Below, piece by piece: positions 1 through 9,974 of a DNA stretch of 64,000 bases. The stretch's first letter is position 1, and each line of letters begins with the position of its first letter. The stretch is from Diplonema japonicum (Eukaryota; Euglenozoa; Diplonemea; Diplonemida; Diplonemidae), in the NCBI GenBank assembly GCA_964019335.1, contig OZ025695.1, positions 310,001 through 374,000 of the forward strand, in the 5' to 3' direction. A program made the translations under genes and the position numbers. The notes below the pieces were generated by a model. The model ran no database searches. It had not been told where the DNA came from and was given only the letters and a program-made list of their open reading frames with translations.

Positions 1-240
1 GACTATGAATTGCACCATTTCCGCACCTTCTACGCCTTCCTCCTCCTCAAGGATCCACTCCGTGTCGTCCCCGCAGGTTAGACAATAGCTTTCTGTGTGG
101 ACCCTGGCTATCGCTAGTTTCTTAAGACCCACGTTGCAGCTCTGGCATCTGTATGCCTTGTGCTTTATTCCTTTCGGAAGCCCGTGTTTCGGTGCCGCTG
201 TTAAATCTGTCAGCATTGATGCCGATGGGAGAGACACCAT
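1..240 (-). CDS. zinc-ribbon protein, N-terminal part only
   Basis: The reading frame starts at an ATG (238-240) and stays open for 80 codons to the left edge, so the protein continues outside the window. It carries two paired cysteine motifs, C32-x2-C35 and C53-x2-C56, spaced like a small zinc ribbon, followed by a run of glutamates (EEEE near residue 66). An A-run of about 7 nt lies directly before the ATG, as at many starts here. I do not recognise a family; many nucleic-acid-binding and transposon-derived proteins carry such ribbons. It is the most downstream gene of the minus-strand array in this window. Confidence 0.55.
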   Translation of the reverse strand, partial: MVSLPSASMLTDLTAAPKHGLPKGIKHKAYRCQSCNVGLKKLAIARVHTESYCLTCGDDTEWILEEEEGVEGAEMVQFIV

Positions 241-444
241 TTTTTTTGGGGGGGGGCTTTTTTTTTTGTGGGTAAATGACGTGTACCTGAATTTTTTTTT
301 TTTGGAATTTTTTTGTTTTGATGTGGGGGAGGGGGGGAGAAAGAAAATGTTATAGAGATGTGTAGTACCCTGAGGGTACAGGGGGGCAAGGGAGAATGAA
401 AGAAGAAAGTTAAAAAAAAAGTGGAAAAAAAAAATCGGAAAGGG

Positions 445-478
<34 letters not shown>

Positions 479-560
479 TTTCTATTTACCTCGGTTTTCC
501 CAAAATTCAGTTTTTTTTTTTTCTTTCCGCAATTTGTCAGGACAAAAAATAACTATTTAT
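241..560. other. homopolymer-rich spacer
   Basis: No gene is seen. The stretch holds G-runs and T-runs next to the partial gene, a short AG-rich section, and an A-run of about 28 nt near 447-474. Confidence 0.6.
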
Positions 561-602
561 TGCCAACAAATTATGAGTCATTATTTAACGCGAGTTCCCG
601 AA

Positions 603-641
603 TTTTTTGCACGAGGGCCCTGCGGGCCCTCGTGCAAAAAA
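603..641. repeat. perfect 18-bp-arm hairpin
   Basis: Arms 603-620 and 624-641 are perfect reverse complements around a 3-nt loop. Each arm holds TTTTTTGCACGAGGGCCC or its complement. Weaker complementarity continues outward for about 40 bp more on each side. In the second copy of the repeat the stem has decayed to GCACGA-GGG-TCGTGC. Confidence 0.85.
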
Positions 642-970
642 ACGGGTAACGAGAGTTAAATAATGGCTCATTTGGCGGCAAGTAAGTCGTTTTATTTCAC
701 TCTTCGTCATTTGAGTCACTCACTCTTCACTGCTTTCACTGCTGTTTTTTTTCACGCAGGTCAGCCTTTTTGGGGAGTTTCCTAAGGTAATATGGGGTTG
801 CTATTTCGCCATGGCATTTAAAGGGGAAGTAAGGCACTTATTCCCACTAAGGGCTGGAATGGCCTCAGATGGCCAAAAATAGTCAAAATACCCCCACCCC
901 AAAAAATTTTTTCAAGGGGTTGGGTGCATTTTTTTCCACGGCGAGACTCATTTTCCCACTCTGAAGGCTA

Positions 971-1045
971 GTTAAATAATGGCGATTTCGCGTTAAATAA
1001 TGGCCGTTTCGCGTTAAATAATGGCCATTTCGCGTTAAATAATGA
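971..1045 (+). repeat. 21-bp tandem repeat
   Basis: Units of GTTAAATAATGGCSATTTCGC begin at 971, 992 and 1013, with a partial fourth at 1034. The GTTAAATAATGG word is the same as in the flanks of the hairpin at 603-641, so the array is part of the same repeat family. Confidence 0.8.
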
Positions 1046-1102
1046 GGCCCCTAGTGAGTGAAGAAAATGACGAAGAGTGAAATAAAAAAAAGTTTTTTTG
1101 AT

Positions 1103-1700
1103 AAATTTCGGTGTGCGGGTGGGTGCTCACCGTTCAGGGAGAATTCCACACTAATCGGTCACCGTTCTGCGGTTGCTGTCTGGTGCCTGCGGTGGCTGTT
1201 TGTCGCGATGAGATGGACGGCATCTGAGCGAGAAACATTGCTTGGAGTCGTGCTAGGTAGGGGGCGGTTTGGCTCGAGGAGAAGAGTGGTCTCCTGTTGT
1301 AGCCGTGTGTCGTCGGGCCCCCAAGATGTCGAAGGGTGTGTACCCTTGTCTTTGCGTGGCGGGGAAAGCATTCTTCCCACTCTTTGCTGTGCACTTCTGA
1401 ATACGTCTTAAGATGTATCGCATCCTTCCAGCCTTCTCTGTGAGCCAGTCCTGGTCGTCGAGGGGTCCAGCCAAGGACTGTCGGGTGGCCTGCTCATAGT
1501 CTACTGCGAGCTCCATCGTCGTGACGGACGTCAACTTCCTGCCTGCGTACCATCTTAGGCTTTCAGCCACCTGAGGACGCTCTTTATGTAGAACATTAGG
1601 ACCTTTCCCGACGCTCCGTTCGATTTCAACAGCTCCACTGTGGGCACAGTGTGCTGCTTCCCTTTGTGATCTCATCCCACGGGTTGGTGGTGAGGATCCT
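1103..1700 (-). pseudogene. retroelement-like ORF remnant A
   Basis: On the minus strand, 1675 to 1253 reads as one frame of 140 codons. Part of it (ELAVDYE..T..SLAGPL, then FPA..R about 50 residues later) matches the remnant at 34824-35280 (ELAIDFE..T..SLGGLL, then FPA..R). The DNA of 1103-1400 also matches 43249-43455 directly. So three pieces of one element family lie in the window. No catalytic motif is visible, so the assignment to a retroelement ORF tail is an inference; it could be another mobile or multicopy protein gene. Confidence 0.4.
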
Positions 1701-1867
1701 GATGCTCCGTTCAGCCGCTCTGGCGTCTCGTCTTAAAAAAAACAAACTTTTTGCAAAAAAACCGAACCATTTTCAAACACAAAAAAAAAAAAAAAAAAAA
1801 AAAAAACGGCACCTAAACGATACAAGTATCTTTGGGAAAACCGTTTATTTACTAATAAGGACAGGGA

Positions 1868-1915
<48 letters not shown>

Positions 1916-2034
1916 GATGTTTAAAATTAAAACCATCCCTTAGAAAAGAAAAAAGAAAAAAAAAACGACGCGAAACTTTTTTTTTTATAAAAAAAATATA
2001 ACAACCGGAAAGCCCCCCCCCCACAAAAAAACCA
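1701..2034. other. homopolymer-rich spacer
   Basis: No gene is seen. It contains two long A-runs (about 1781-1806 and 1870-1912) downstream of the F-box/LRR gene's stop codon. Confidence 0.6.
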
Positions 2035-4059
2035 TCATAGCAAGATATTGAAGTGCCCGCAGCCCACGTCCTTCACCACAAGCTTCGGATTGATCAGCCT
2101 GGCAAGCTCAGAAAGTGTCTCCAAACCCAACGCGGAGGGGAACTCATCGTCTCTTGTCGGCAGCTCGCCACCGTCCCACGCAAGCGAAAGCGATGTAAGC
2201 GAAGTAGTCTCTTTGATCAAACAAAGCAGCTCTGCAGAGGTATCAAGAACAGGCCCGATGACGAGATGCGACAGACTAGCAGGAAGGGAGTTCGTGAGCG
2301 AAGAGAGAACACGTTCAAACCCGGCATCCTTCGGAGTCCCCACTACACCAAGCGATGTGAGGCAAGGAAGTTTTTTCCCAATATCGTGAAACGCAGCCGG
2401 CGACAGATGCCTGTTCCCATCATGAAGATGAAATGTTTTCAAGTTCTCTTTTGGGAACGCACCGTTCGGCGGGTTTAAAATATCATCATCAACTATACTC
2501 GGGGGCAACAGGTACACTTCCAACCGTTCAAGTAAAGGACACACTTCAACAAGCCCCCACACCAGAGCGTTGGTGACGTCCCCGTACAAAATAGCGGTGG
2601 TGAGGTTTCTGAAGGAAGAAGTAGGGGTTCGCAGATTGTCCAGCAACGGGGAGGTTATGTCAAACAGTTCTGTTTGTAACACCAGCGAATCAGTGCCAAT
2701 GAGGTCGTGGTAAGCCGTCCAGTGCGGGTCCCACCCCGCGGCTTCAACGTGAAGCTCCTTTAAGGAAAAACTTCGGAATAGTTCTTGCAGAGTTTTATGC
2801 GACATTTGGCTTGTTGGTGCCGCGGCAACCCATTTCTCCCCCCCGTCCGAACCGGCCTTCAACCGCAAACGTTCGATTTTCGGGCACTTCTCCTTCAGAG
2901 TTGCAACGTCGGACGCGCACCATGTAAAACCTGCTGCGACTGTGAGGTCGATGAGGTTGGCAGAGCTCCATGTTATGTTTAAAATGTCGTTCATGGACAG
3001 TGGTGTGCCGGATCCTTCAAAAACAGCCAGGGAGGAAAGGTTTGGCAGGCAGCATTTTCCTGTGAAGACGGAGGAGCTTACGTTTTCCAAACGCAATTTT
3101 CTCAGGCTCCCGTGTGAGATTTTGTCGGTTGTGTGCCCCGCCCAGCAGCTTGAGTCGCACCGAACGGTTGTTAACGTCAACGACGACAGGCATTTCGACC
3201 CGTTCAGGATAAAATTCATCACGGGGCCTGGTTGTGTGTCTGTCTCTGTGATATCGGAGCCCTGTCTTGGATAGTTTAGAAACTCTTTTAAATTCGAACA
3301 ATTTTTCACAGCCTCCCTCACAAGCCAAAACGGCGGGGTACCCTTCAGTTCCAACGCGCGGAGGTGCGGGGAGGCCCGCATCACGAATCCCACAACACCA
3401 GCGTACCTTTCTTGCACGTCGCAATTCAACGCAAAGCACTTTAACCTTAAGTTAGCCAGCGACCATCTTATTAACATAGAAGCAAGATGCTTGTTGAATA
3501 TGTGGTCTGTTATGTCGAGCACTTCAAGGGAAGGGGGGATCATGCGGTGCATTGCGACGCACGTTTGATGGAAGGAAACAATCGAAGAGAATGTGGAAAA
3601 CAGGCAGATGGGAGTTAGCACCTCAGCAGGGAGGAGTAAGAAGTGGGAGAAAATCGGCCGCCGTCGCTTCTGCTGGCTGTGGGTCGGCGTGGTAGAGGAC
3701 CGTTTCCTTTTTCTTATGACGTGTGTGAAGGCGGACGGTTCATGGAGAGGGGCGAGGAGGGGTGAGGGTGTAGGGGATTTTCCAAAAGACCTTAGTGACG
3801 TGGCCCGGGAAGGTGTAAAACAACAACTGCTTTCATCTTCGCTGTCGTTTGATAAAACTGTTGCGCTCCTCCACTCAGCCACAGCGGCAGGTAGGCTCCT
3901 TGCTGTGTCTGAGCCTTTTACATCCCCGACAGGTGGTGGGCTTCTCAGCTTTCCCGTGCTGCTCTCATCCCCCTTGTCGTCTTCTAACCCGGGGTACCCT
4001 ATCTCACCGTCGTTTAGAACAAAGCATGTTTTCTTTTCGGAAGAGCTGATGTGGCTCAT
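2035..4059 (-). CDS. F-box-like / leucine-rich repeat protein
   Basis: A 674-residue protein from an ATG directly preceded by a 17-nt A-run; further upstream is a CAG that could be a splice acceptor. Residues 1-130 are low complexity, acidic then basic (RKRKR, KRRR). Residues about 135-175 resemble an F-box: a LPAEVL core, a hydrophobic helix and a short region leading to repeated leucine-rich segments (LRALELKG, LSSLTLTTV, LRKLRLENV, IERLRLKAG, LERLEVYLL, LTSLSLAW). Proteins of this plan usually act as substrate adaptors of SCF ubiquitin ligases. The F-box is weak, so a plain LRR protein is the alternative. No membrane segment or signal peptide is seen. Confidence 0.7.
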   Translation of the reverse strand: MSHISSSEKKTCFVLNDGEIGYPGLEDDKGDESSTGKLRSPPPVGDVKGSDTARSLPAAVAEWRSATVLSNDSEDESSCCFTPSRATSLRSFGKSPTPSPLLAPLHEPSAFTHVIRKRKRSSTTPTHSQQKRRRPIFSHFLLLPAEVLTPICLFSTFSSIVSFHQTCVAMHRMIPPSLEVLDITDHIFNKHLASMLIRWSLANLRLKCFALNCDVQERYAGVVGFVMRASPHLRALELKGTPPFWLVREAVKNCSNLKEFLNYPRQGSDITETDTQPGPVMNFILNGSKCLSSLTLTTVRCDSSCWAGHTTDKISHGSLRKLRLENVSSSVFTGKCCLPNLSSLAVFEGSGTPLSMNDILNITWSSANLIDLTVAAGFTWCASDVATLKEKCPKIERLRLKAGSDGGEKWVAAAPTSQMSHKTLQELFRSFSLKELHVEAAGWDPHWTAYHDLIGTDSLVLQTELFDITSPLLDNLRTPTSSFRNLTTAILYGDVTNALVWGLVEVCPLLERLEVYLLPPSIVDDDILNPPNGAFPKENLKTFHLHDGNRHLSPAAFHDIGKKLPCLTSLGVVGTPKDAGFERVLSSLTNSLPASLSHLVIGPVLDTSAELLCLIKETTSLTSLSLAWDGGELPTRDDEFPSALGLETLSELARLINPKLVVKDVGCGHFNILL

Positions 4060-4767
4060 TTTTTTTTTTTTTTTTGTGCTGTGGGGTTTTTTTTTTTTTT
4101 TTTTTTGGCACGGTATACAAATAGAAAAAGAAGAAATTAAGGAGGGTGGGGAGGGTGAGAAAATTTGATACCCTCTACGTGGCGAAATAAAAAGAAGAAA
4201 GAAAAGAAAAGAAAAAGTTTCTCGTTTCTTTCTTCTTGTTTCTTTGCTTACTTTGTAGTGTATCCACCCCCCCCCCCTTTTTATTTAAAAAAACCGACAA
4301 AAGCTTGTTGTAACAAAGAAGAAAAGAAACAAAAAAAAAAAAAGGTGCGGAAGCCAGTATTATATTTGCAAAAAAAAAAAAAAAAAAAAAAAAAAAGGTT
4401 GATTGTTGTTTGTGCACAGCCGGGATTAACCTGTAGAAGGATAAGCCCAACAATGCTACCACTACTCTTTTTAGCAATAACAATTCATTATCAATATATT
4501 GTTTTTCTTGTTCATGCAAAAAAAAAAAAAATTCTTCCAGACCCCTCCTGGTGAAGGGAGGGGGTGGGGGAGGGATGGGGTTTTTCTTTTTTTTTTATCT
4601 TATTTTGAGAGAAAGTTTGAAACGACACAGGGCGACGCCCAAGCCTTCTTCAGGTCGCTTGCGGGCCTCATCACCCCCCTTTCTTTTTCCACTCCTTTGG
4701 CTATTGAACCACTAGTTCAACACCTCTTAGAGCTCACTCGAAGGTTTTGCCTCTCCTTTTGTATAAT

Positions 4768-4812
<45 letters not shown>

Positions 4813-5406
4813 GTTGTTGTCTCCTATTATCTTGCTTCTCTCTTTTTTTTTTTTGATGTGTTCTTCCTTCCCTTCCTCCCCCCTCTTTTTTGGTCTCTTG
4901 AACCCAACCTGGAAATTATCGCATACAAAGAAAAAAAAAAAAAAAAAGAAAAAAAGACCCTCAGGAGAAAACCATTAGGTAAAAGTTGCAGTCGTCTATT
5001 TACGTTGGTATAGTTAGACCCGACACATCGCAGGATGCCCTCCCTGCTGTTTATCTGTTTAGTTATGATGCTTTCAGTCGTGGCAACCAGAAGGAAAGGG
5101 TGTACAAAAAAAAAAAAAAAAAAAAAAAGAGTGGAGGGGAAGGGAGATAGGCTTGGCTAAATATTGTAAATATTGTAAAAAGTGAAGAAGATAAAAGAGA
5201 AAAAAAAAATGTCGCGGCTGACAATTCCCCCCCCCCCCCCCCCCCGGGGCGGCCTCAACTTTTTTCTTCTTCTTTCATTTTTTTTTTCTTTTTTTTTTTT
5301 TTTACAGCATTTCTTGATTCGCTCATATAACGATGAGGAAATAAGCCCATTCAGGTGGGGAAAAGGCATTTTTCAGTTTTGAACGAAAAACTAAAAAAGT
5401 ACGAGA

Positions 5407-5438
<32 letters not shown>

Positions 5439-7687
5439 AGGTGAATAGTTTCCCTTTCAAGTCGGAAGAAAAAAGAAAAGAAAAAGGTGTCTTTGAAGGG
5501 AACTTGCATGTAACAGGGCCGCTTAACGACAATCATTTTTGATCCTTTCTGTGGTGGTGCCTTAAGCCGCAATTTCCGTGTATTTTTTGTTGCCCTCATA
5601 CAGAGAGATAAAAAAAAAAAAAAAGGAAAAAAAAAAAAATTGTCCTTACAACAAACTGAGCAGTACCTGCTGAAGAAGGAAAAAAAAAAAAAAAAACTAC
5701 TATTACGCAACTTAAGAAGGGTGAGGGTGTTACAAACCACTTCAAGGAAAAAAAAAAGCCCTTATTTGTTAAAAAAAGGGTATGAGAATAATAATAAAAA
5801 AAAAACTTTAAAAAAAAAATGGGGCCAAATCTGCCCCTAACCCGAAGAGTTAAAAGTGTACACTTTTTTTTTCATAGGGCGAACATCGATTTTTCTTTCT
5901 TTTTTTTTTTTTACCTGAGGAATGTTCTTCTGAAGACTCGATTTCTTTGGTTTACAGTGCGCCCTCCCCCCCCCCCCCCCCCTAGTGCCTCTTCAACACT
6001 TTCAGTAAAAAAGGGGGAGGGGGAAGGGGCTGGGGAAAAAAAAAAAAAAACCAGAATTACCAAAAAAAAAAATCGCCATAAAAAAGAGCGGACAGAGGAG
6101 TGTTCGTTGATCCACCGGGAAAATTAAAAAAGAAAAAAAAAGAAAAAAAAAAAAAAAAAACAGGCAAGTTATTCTTTTATTGTTGTACCTTGCAACCTAA
6201 AAAAAAACTTTTCTTTCTGAGGCTACTTTTTTTAAAGGGGTTTTAGGATGACGGCTGGCGCCACGCATAGGACAGGCTCTCCACCCCCCGGCCCCTCTAG
6301 ACGTGTATAACCACAACTACAAGTTTAGGCTGCAAGGTACGATTTGTGCAATTCTTTTTTTTTTTATTCCTTTTTTTTTTTATTTTTTTTTTTGTTTGCC
6401 CAAATAAATAAAAGTGTTTTCCCATTCATCACAAAAAGAAGAACGATTCTTTTTTTTTTCCTCCCCCACTCCCTCGTGCCTCTTAAACACTTAAGACGGG
6501 GGTGGAAAAGAAAGGGGAGGGGGAGGGGAGAAGGAAAGTTCATTATTTTTATTTCATTTCACTATTCTGAAATCATCTTGACGCACTCAGGGGCTCACTA
6601 CTTCATTTGAAGCAATGGCCTGTTTTCCCTAGGTTCAGTCCCCAAGGCCTGGAAGACTGCCTGAGGAGCCAAGAGTTAGGTGGCAACGAAGCGAAAAATA
6701 AAATCTCAGAGTGGTCGTGGAATAAAAACCCGCCGAGGATGGCAGGTAAATAGCTATGGGTTCCTTATACACTCGCACAAGTTTAAAATTAGGTGTTTTT
6801 TCTTTCTTTTATTCTTCTTTTTTTCTTTTTCATCTTCCGTTCAAGGGAAAAGAGTGGGGGGAAAAATCGGCGCTTAACTAGACAGGGGACAATGCTTTTG
6901 TGTCCAACCCTTGATATTTTTATTTTTATTTTTTATCTTTTTATTGCAATACAAAGCTATTGCACTAATGTCTTTCGGTAGTTAACTGGGCGACCATCCC
7001 ATCTTTTCCCTCCCTTCACTGACCTGTCCCTCCCTCTTGCATACGAGAAGAAGAAAAGAAGAAAAAAAAAAAAAAAAAAAAAAACAGAAGGAAATAAAAA
7101 AGAAAAGAAAAAGAAAAGTCCCTCCCTAACATTTCCTCTTTCTCTTTTTTTTCTTTTTAAAGAAAAGAAAAAGATGACCCGTGCTTCATAGAATATAGAA
7201 AAAAAAGGGGGGGGAGAATGGTCTGTCATTTGTAGCACGGGTCCAGGAAGTTTTAACTTTTGCTGCATACGAAAGGGGGTGGGGAAAGAAAGGGAGAAAA
7301 AAATGACAACAATACGAAAAAAAAAAAAAAGAAAAAAAAAAGAGAGAATTGAGGAGGGAGGGCTGAAGCAGCCTCCTGTCACAGCTATGCCCCTCTCTTT
7401 GGGACGTGGTGAAGAAAAAGATCGATCGAAAGAAAAATAAAAAATCAGAAAAATAAGCCCCCCCCCCCCCCCCTCTTTATCATCCCTTCTTTTTTCATCT
7501 AATTCGGACGAGCAACTGCAACACACCTCATGGGGCAGCAGTTGCTGGGAAAAAAAAAAAAAAAAAAAAAAAAAAAAGCAAATAAGAAATAGTTATTTAT
7601 TAAAAAAAAAAAAAATAATAATAATAACGGCTGTCACCTAGCGGTAAATATCACAAAAAAAAAAAAAAAAAAAAAAAAAAAACACAT
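4060..7687. other. 3.6-kb homopolymer-rich intergenic region
   Basis: I find no supported gene. The region is a patchwork of A/T runs (for example about 4773-4809, 5106-5128, 7557-7577 and 7658-7681), C-runs (5227-5245, 5966-5982, 7458-7473) and short complex pieces at 4610-4765, 4980-5100, 6170-6345 and 6600-6780. Any of these could be an eroded exon or repeat. A short plus-strand frame near 5034 begins like a signal peptide but soon runs into poly-lysine from an A-run, so I do not call it. Confidence 0.5.
6185..6340. repeat. small inverted-repeat element
   Basis: GTACCTTGCAACCT at 6185-6198 is complementary to AGGCTGCAAGGTAC at 6327-6340, with one mismatch. The 128 bases between have no coding capacity. 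It may be a tiny MITE or a chance palindrome. Confidence 0.35.
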
Positions 7688-9898
7688 TCAACACCATGTA
7701 ACCACAGACCCGTCCATCGAGAAAGCGGTAACGGGCCCTCTTCGCGTAGACAGCGGGGTTCGCGGTGACAACAGCCGAGGCGACACAGGCGTCAACGGGG
7801 GGAAAGAGTCCGCACCTCCCTCTAACGGGCTCATCGTAGGCGTACGCGTCTTCTGAAGCAAATGCGGCCTCCGCAATTCCCTCCCCCGCCCATGCGCACT
7901 TGACGTCGACCGAGGCCGGGGCGACCCCGTCGAATCCCTACTGCTTTCCCTCATCGAAATAGAATCCTGAACCTCCAAAAAATCAGATATCACAGACATT
8001 TGTTCCGGAGCATTACTAAAACGGTCTTCTCGAAGCAGAGGTAAAGAGTCGGTCCTGGACAACATTAAAGGCTCATTTAAAACCATGAACTCAACTCCAT
8101 CTTCCTCGTGGGTTTTCTGCAACGACTCGTTATGCATTGCCTGTAATCTATTCCGCCTCCCGAGGATTAAAATAACCAAAAACTCCGAAATGACGTCAAG
8201 CAGCGTCCGTATTATCACTACAATCGTCGCGATCTGAACGAGCAAAGCCGAGACATAGAACAATGTTGCGTCCTCCGGTTGTTCACCAGAATACCCTATC
8301 GATGACAAAAGCAGTGCGACTCCTTGAAGCAACAGTTCCAGCGATAGTAAGAACTGGTCCCAGATTCTGTTTCGCGGGCATGTTTTGACAGTAATGATGA
8401 ATGCGATCCACATCACTCCCGACATAGCCATGTTGCCTATGCTGCACTGGTTGGCGTTGCTTAACGGAATCCCTCGTATTACACCTAAGAACAATGTGCA
8501 GGATAGGGTGACGTTGACGAACCATGCTTTGCCGCCTTTTGATTCGTGGAACAGCACCCCAACCCTCTGCCGCGTTAGGGAGACAGGTGACGCGTTGACC
8601 CATTCCCCTGGACCGATTAACCATATCATTGGCCGTTGTATTTTTGGGTCTTTTTTGTGGACCATTTTTCGAGAAGCGTTTTTAACAAGGCGTGCGACCA
8701 TAACTGGGTAGAAGACGCTCATGAAGCAGCCGAATATTCCAATAACGATCCTGCCGTCGCCGACTGTGAACAGGACCCTCCAACTACACAGGGTGACACC
8801 CGGGTACAGAAATAGAATCCCGATCACTGAAACCGACGGAAATCGAACAGCCGCCGCGGAAGTTTTCACATTTTCAGCTTTCCGGTCACCAGCACCGAAA
8901 ATCGGGACTTTAATCGAAGTATGAGACGCGATACAAGATGTTATACCCAACAGCATGACGTGGAGCATGAACAAAGATAAAGACAATGCTGTATTCGCCG
9001 CAGAGCAGCCAAGATACGCATTCCCGTCAATTTGTATCCCAGTAGGATGCATGAATGTGGAGAGATCACGCATTCGCAAACAGTCGTCCTTTACCAAACC
9101 GATGACACCGAGAGATGCTACCCCCGAACCCCCTGCGAGGACGGATGCCACGCCGGTGGTAGCCTGTGTTGTCGTTTCGACTTCTTCAGACGAGAGGGGG
9201 GGTTTCTTCAAGGGTTGTACGGGAACGGAAACAGACACCTTCTCGTCAGACGTTAAACGAATTATAAGCGTCTCCCCAGCGTACCCAAGCGTTCCGACTG
9301 GGTACGGGCCTAGTTGATATATAATTGTCGATATATTCTGCGACGACATTGTCACGTAGTTGTTGGCCTTGTTGTCGAGCTTGCTCCCCTTCGTTGTGCT
9401 TGATGTAGTGATGATTGGGTCGTTTGCAGAGGACACGGTTTTTAGCAAAGCGGCAACGCTGGCACCATTTGTTTCCGTTACGGATATTAGGACGCCGTTT
9501 CTTTCGATGTCCTTTTCGGTTGCTGTTGAGACGGAGCTCGTTATTATGTATCGCGGTACCGGTGGGGGCGGTGCATTTGTGAGCGGTGCACCTGTTTTCG
9601 GTGCTGTTGTTCCCGGTGATTGTGTCTCCGGTGCGTCTGTGTCAAATATCTGAAGTGTTTCCGTTGTTGTCGCATTCTCACACGTGCACTTGCAGTCGTA
9701 GTTGTAAGTCACGATCATGTCATAGCACGTGTAGTGACATGTTGGGCAAGGTTTGAAGTCGGCACAGGTCAGCCCTGTCTGCACGGATTCTTTCTCCACG
9801 CAAGACGGGTCTGGGGGTTGGCCTTGCCCGGTCCCCGCCAAGCCGCATAGCAGGACCAAACAAGGGATCAGGGCTGTAATGTGAGGGCTACCCCGCAT
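7688..9898 (-). CDS. secreted-domain polytopic surface membrane protein
   Basis: A 736-residue protein from the ATG at 9898; the longer open frame begins at a GTG inside the neighbour and is ignored. It has a signal peptide (hydrophobic IPCLVLLCGLAG, residues about 11-22), a cysteine-rich segment (about 33-75), a T/P/A stalk with DAPETQSPGTTAP-type repeats (about 86-112), an ectodomain with NxS/T sites, then about eight hydrophobic segments from residue 290 to 580 (for example LSLSLFMLHVMLLG, SVIGILFLYPGVTLC, ALLVQIATIVVIIRTLL). The cytoplasmic tail is Ser/Pro/Arg-rich. I do not recognise a family; a receptor or channel-like surface protein is plausible. Only 76 bp separate its ATG from the stop of the next gene upstream. 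Confidence 0.7.
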   Translation of the reverse strand: MRGSPHITALIPCLVLLCGLAGTGQGQPPDPSCVEKESVQTGLTCADFKPCPTCHYTCYDMIVTYNYDCKCTCENATTTETLQIFDTDAPETQSPGTTAPKTGAPLTNAPPPPVPRYIITSSVSTATEKDIERNGVLISVTETNGASVAALLKTVSSANDPIITTSSTTKGSKLDNKANNYVTMSSQNISTIIYQLGPYPVGTLGYAGETLIIRLTSDEKVSVSVPVQPLKKPPLSSEEVETTTQATTGVASVLAGGSGVASLGVIGLVKDDCLRMRDLSTFMHPTGIQIDGNAYLGCSAANTALSLSLFMLHVMLLGITSCIASHTSIKVPIFGAGDRKAENVKTSAAAVRFPSVSVIGILFLYPGVTLCSWRVLFTVGDGRIVIGIFGCFMSVFYPVMVARLVKNASRKMVHKKDPKIQRPMIWLIGPGEWVNASPVSLTRQRVGVLFHESKGGKAWFVNVTLSCTLFLGVIRGIPLSNANQCSIGNMAMSGVMWIAFIITVKTCPRNRIWDQFLLSLELLLQGVALLLSSIGYSGEQPEDATLFYVSALLVQIATIVVIIRTLLDVISEFLVILILGRRNRLQAMHNESLQKTHEEDGVEFMVLNEPLMLSRTDSLPLLREDRFSNAPEQMSVISDFLEVQDSISMRESSRDSTGSPRPRSTSSAHGRGRELRRPHLLQKTRTPTMSPLEGGADSFPPLTPVSPRLLSPRTPLSTRRGPVTAFSMDGSVVTWC

Positions 9899-9974
9899 TT
9901 CCCCCCTCCCCTGTAATAATGATTTTTTTTTTTGAGAAAATAAATAAATAAAAAAGTAAGAGGGGGGGGTTCCA

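Larger units (their letters stand above)
561..1060 (+). repeat. interspersed repeat, copy 1 (hairpin plus 21-bp units)
   Basis: This block recurs in inverted orientation at about 19505-19945. Shared landmarks are a GC-rich hairpin, the word TTAAATAATGGCTCATT, a TTGCCGCCAAATGAG-type box, a GTGACTC/TCACT-rich section and a GGGGAAGTAA box. It opens with an imperfect inverted repeat (arms about 561-620 and 624-680) and closes with 21-bp tandem units. No coding capacity is seen. It looks like a non-autonomous mobile repeat; the class is unknown. Confidence 0.6.

Noticed and set aside
1651-2001. Lysine-rich plus-strand frame
   Set aside because: The lysines come from A-runs; there is no domain and no start context.
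5034-5110. Plus-strand ATG with a signal-peptide-like start (MPSLLFICLVMML)
   Set aside because: It enters a poly-A run after about 23 codons and would be the only plus-strand gene; judged chance.
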